Below, piece by piece: positions 6,219 through 6,365 of a stretch of DNA of 6,365 nucleotides. Positions within the stretch are counted from its first letter, which is position 1; each line of letters opens with the position of its first letter. The notes beneath the pieces were generated by a model that saw only the letters and a list, made by a program, of their open reading frames with translations, had not been told where the DNA came from and did not search any database. This stretch comes from Candidatus Woesearchaeota archaeon (lineage in GTDB: Archaea; Nanobdellota; Nanobdellia; Woesearchaeales; UBA525), in contig JAAOYD010000053.1 in assembly GCA_018221165.1 (NCBI GenBank), forward strand, positions 1 through 6,365, given 5' to 3'. Position numbers and translations under genes: made by a program.

Positions 6219-6227
6219 CTATTTAAG
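6219..6227 (-). promoter_or_regulatory. archaeal TATA box for the zinc-ribbon gene
   Basis: On the minus strand this reads CTTAAATAG. Its centre (6223) lies 26 bases upstream of the ATG at 6197, with no ribosome binding site between. This is the same leaderless arrangement as the other first genes. Confidence 0.6.
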
Positions 6228-6279
6228 TGCTGCGCGGGGATGTCCAGTGCTACGTCCAAAAGCACCGAAGAACAGCCGA

Positions 6280-6288
6280 CTATATACC
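6280..6288 (+). promoter_or_regulatory. TATA box upstream of the candidate small RNA
   Basis: CTATATACC, centred at about 6284, predicts a plus-strand start near 6310, within three bases of the start of the inverted repeat at 6307. The TATATA core is palindromic, so leftward use cannot be excluded, but no gene is positioned to benefit from it in that direction. Confidence 0.4.
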
Positions 6289-6306
6289 CAAGAGTCTGAG
6301 TTTCTA

Positions 6307-6365
6307 TAACACCAACAGGAGCTGCCTAGCGGCAGAATTTGGGCGTTGCCATATAATTGGTGTTA
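6307..6365 (+). ncRNA. candidate structured RNA closed by a 9-bp inverted repeat (reaches window edge)
   Basis: TAACACCAA (6307-6315) pairs perfectly with TTGGTGTTA (6357-6365), closing a 59-base element. Inside is a perfect hairpin, CTGCC (6322-6326) / GGCAG (6331-6335) with a TAGC loop. A TGCC at 6347-6350 could pair alternatively with GGCA (6331-6334). It lies where a transcript from the TATA box at 6280-6288 should begin, and no reading frame of note crosses it. It does not fit a tRNA and has no C/D boxes. An H/ACA-like guide RNA, another small RNA, or a DNA-level dyad (operator or element end) are all possible. The true end may lie outside the window. Confidence 0.35.

Noticed and set aside
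6198..6306. C/D box guide RNA
   Set aside because: One CTGA is present at 6295-6298, but no RTGATGA C box lies at a matching distance on the same strand.
6081..6309. Two overlapping plus-strand frames of 63-72 residues
   Set aside because: They run antisense to the zinc-ribbon gene, which has a clear cysteine pattern and promoter; neither frame shows a recognisable motif or ribosome binding site.
6307..6365. tRNA gene
   Set aside because: The closing stem has nine pairs, and no T-arm GTTCRA sequence or anticodon arm of normal geometry can be placed within the 59 bases.
6307..6365. Integron attC site or transposon terminal repeats
   Set aside because: The inverted repeat loosely resembles attC ends, but no integrase, cassette array, transposase or target-site duplication is visible.

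Overview
The window looks like a piece of an archaeal chromosome with a moderate G+C content. The main evidence is promoter structure. Several genes have a TATA-box-like octamer or nonamer centred 25-27 bases upstream of the ATG, with no ribosome binding site between. This is the layout expected of TBP/TFB-driven leaderless transcripts. The gene content agrees: a HerA/DUF87-type ATPase and short proteins of the kind common in DPANN-like archaea. The gyrase subunit A is bacterial in origin as a family but is found in many archaea. The lineage (for example Woesearchaeota or Pacearchaeota) is a guess from the look of the small proteins and has not been tested.

Layout. Positions 1-84 hold the downstream flank of the first gene, with a 9-bp hairpin. 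On the minus strand, read right to left from about 2339, there are three genes: a four-helix membrane protein (2339-1851), a 134-residue hypothetical protein coupled to it by a TGATG stop/start (1851-1447), and a HerA-like ATPase (1410-85). The ATPase has its own TATA box overlapping the end of the hypothetical gene. A divergent promoter region (2340-2493) separates these from gyrA (2494-4989, +), the clearest gene of the window. Its leader contains a 9-bp dyad at the predicted transcription start.

To the right of gyrA, a new leaderless promoter drives two unrecognised genes (5024-5611 and 5611-6045). They are coupled by a TAATG overlap, and the second has a strong Shine-Dalgarno sequence. 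They meet, tail to tail, a 51-residue zinc-ribbon gene on the minus strand (6197-6042); the two stop codons share one CTAG. Beyond it, 6198-6365 has no protein gene. It does hold a TATA box followed 23-26 bases later by a 59-base element closed by a 9-bp inverted repeat, a candidate small structured RNA that reaches the window edge.

How the genes work together: GyrA needs GyrB, which is not in the window, to introduce negative supercoils. The HerA-like ATPase may translocate DNA, but its usual nuclease partner NurA is absent. No multi-gene system with a known function can be assembled from this window. The most promising unknowns are the two-gene orphan operon, the zinc-ribbon protein and the candidate RNA.
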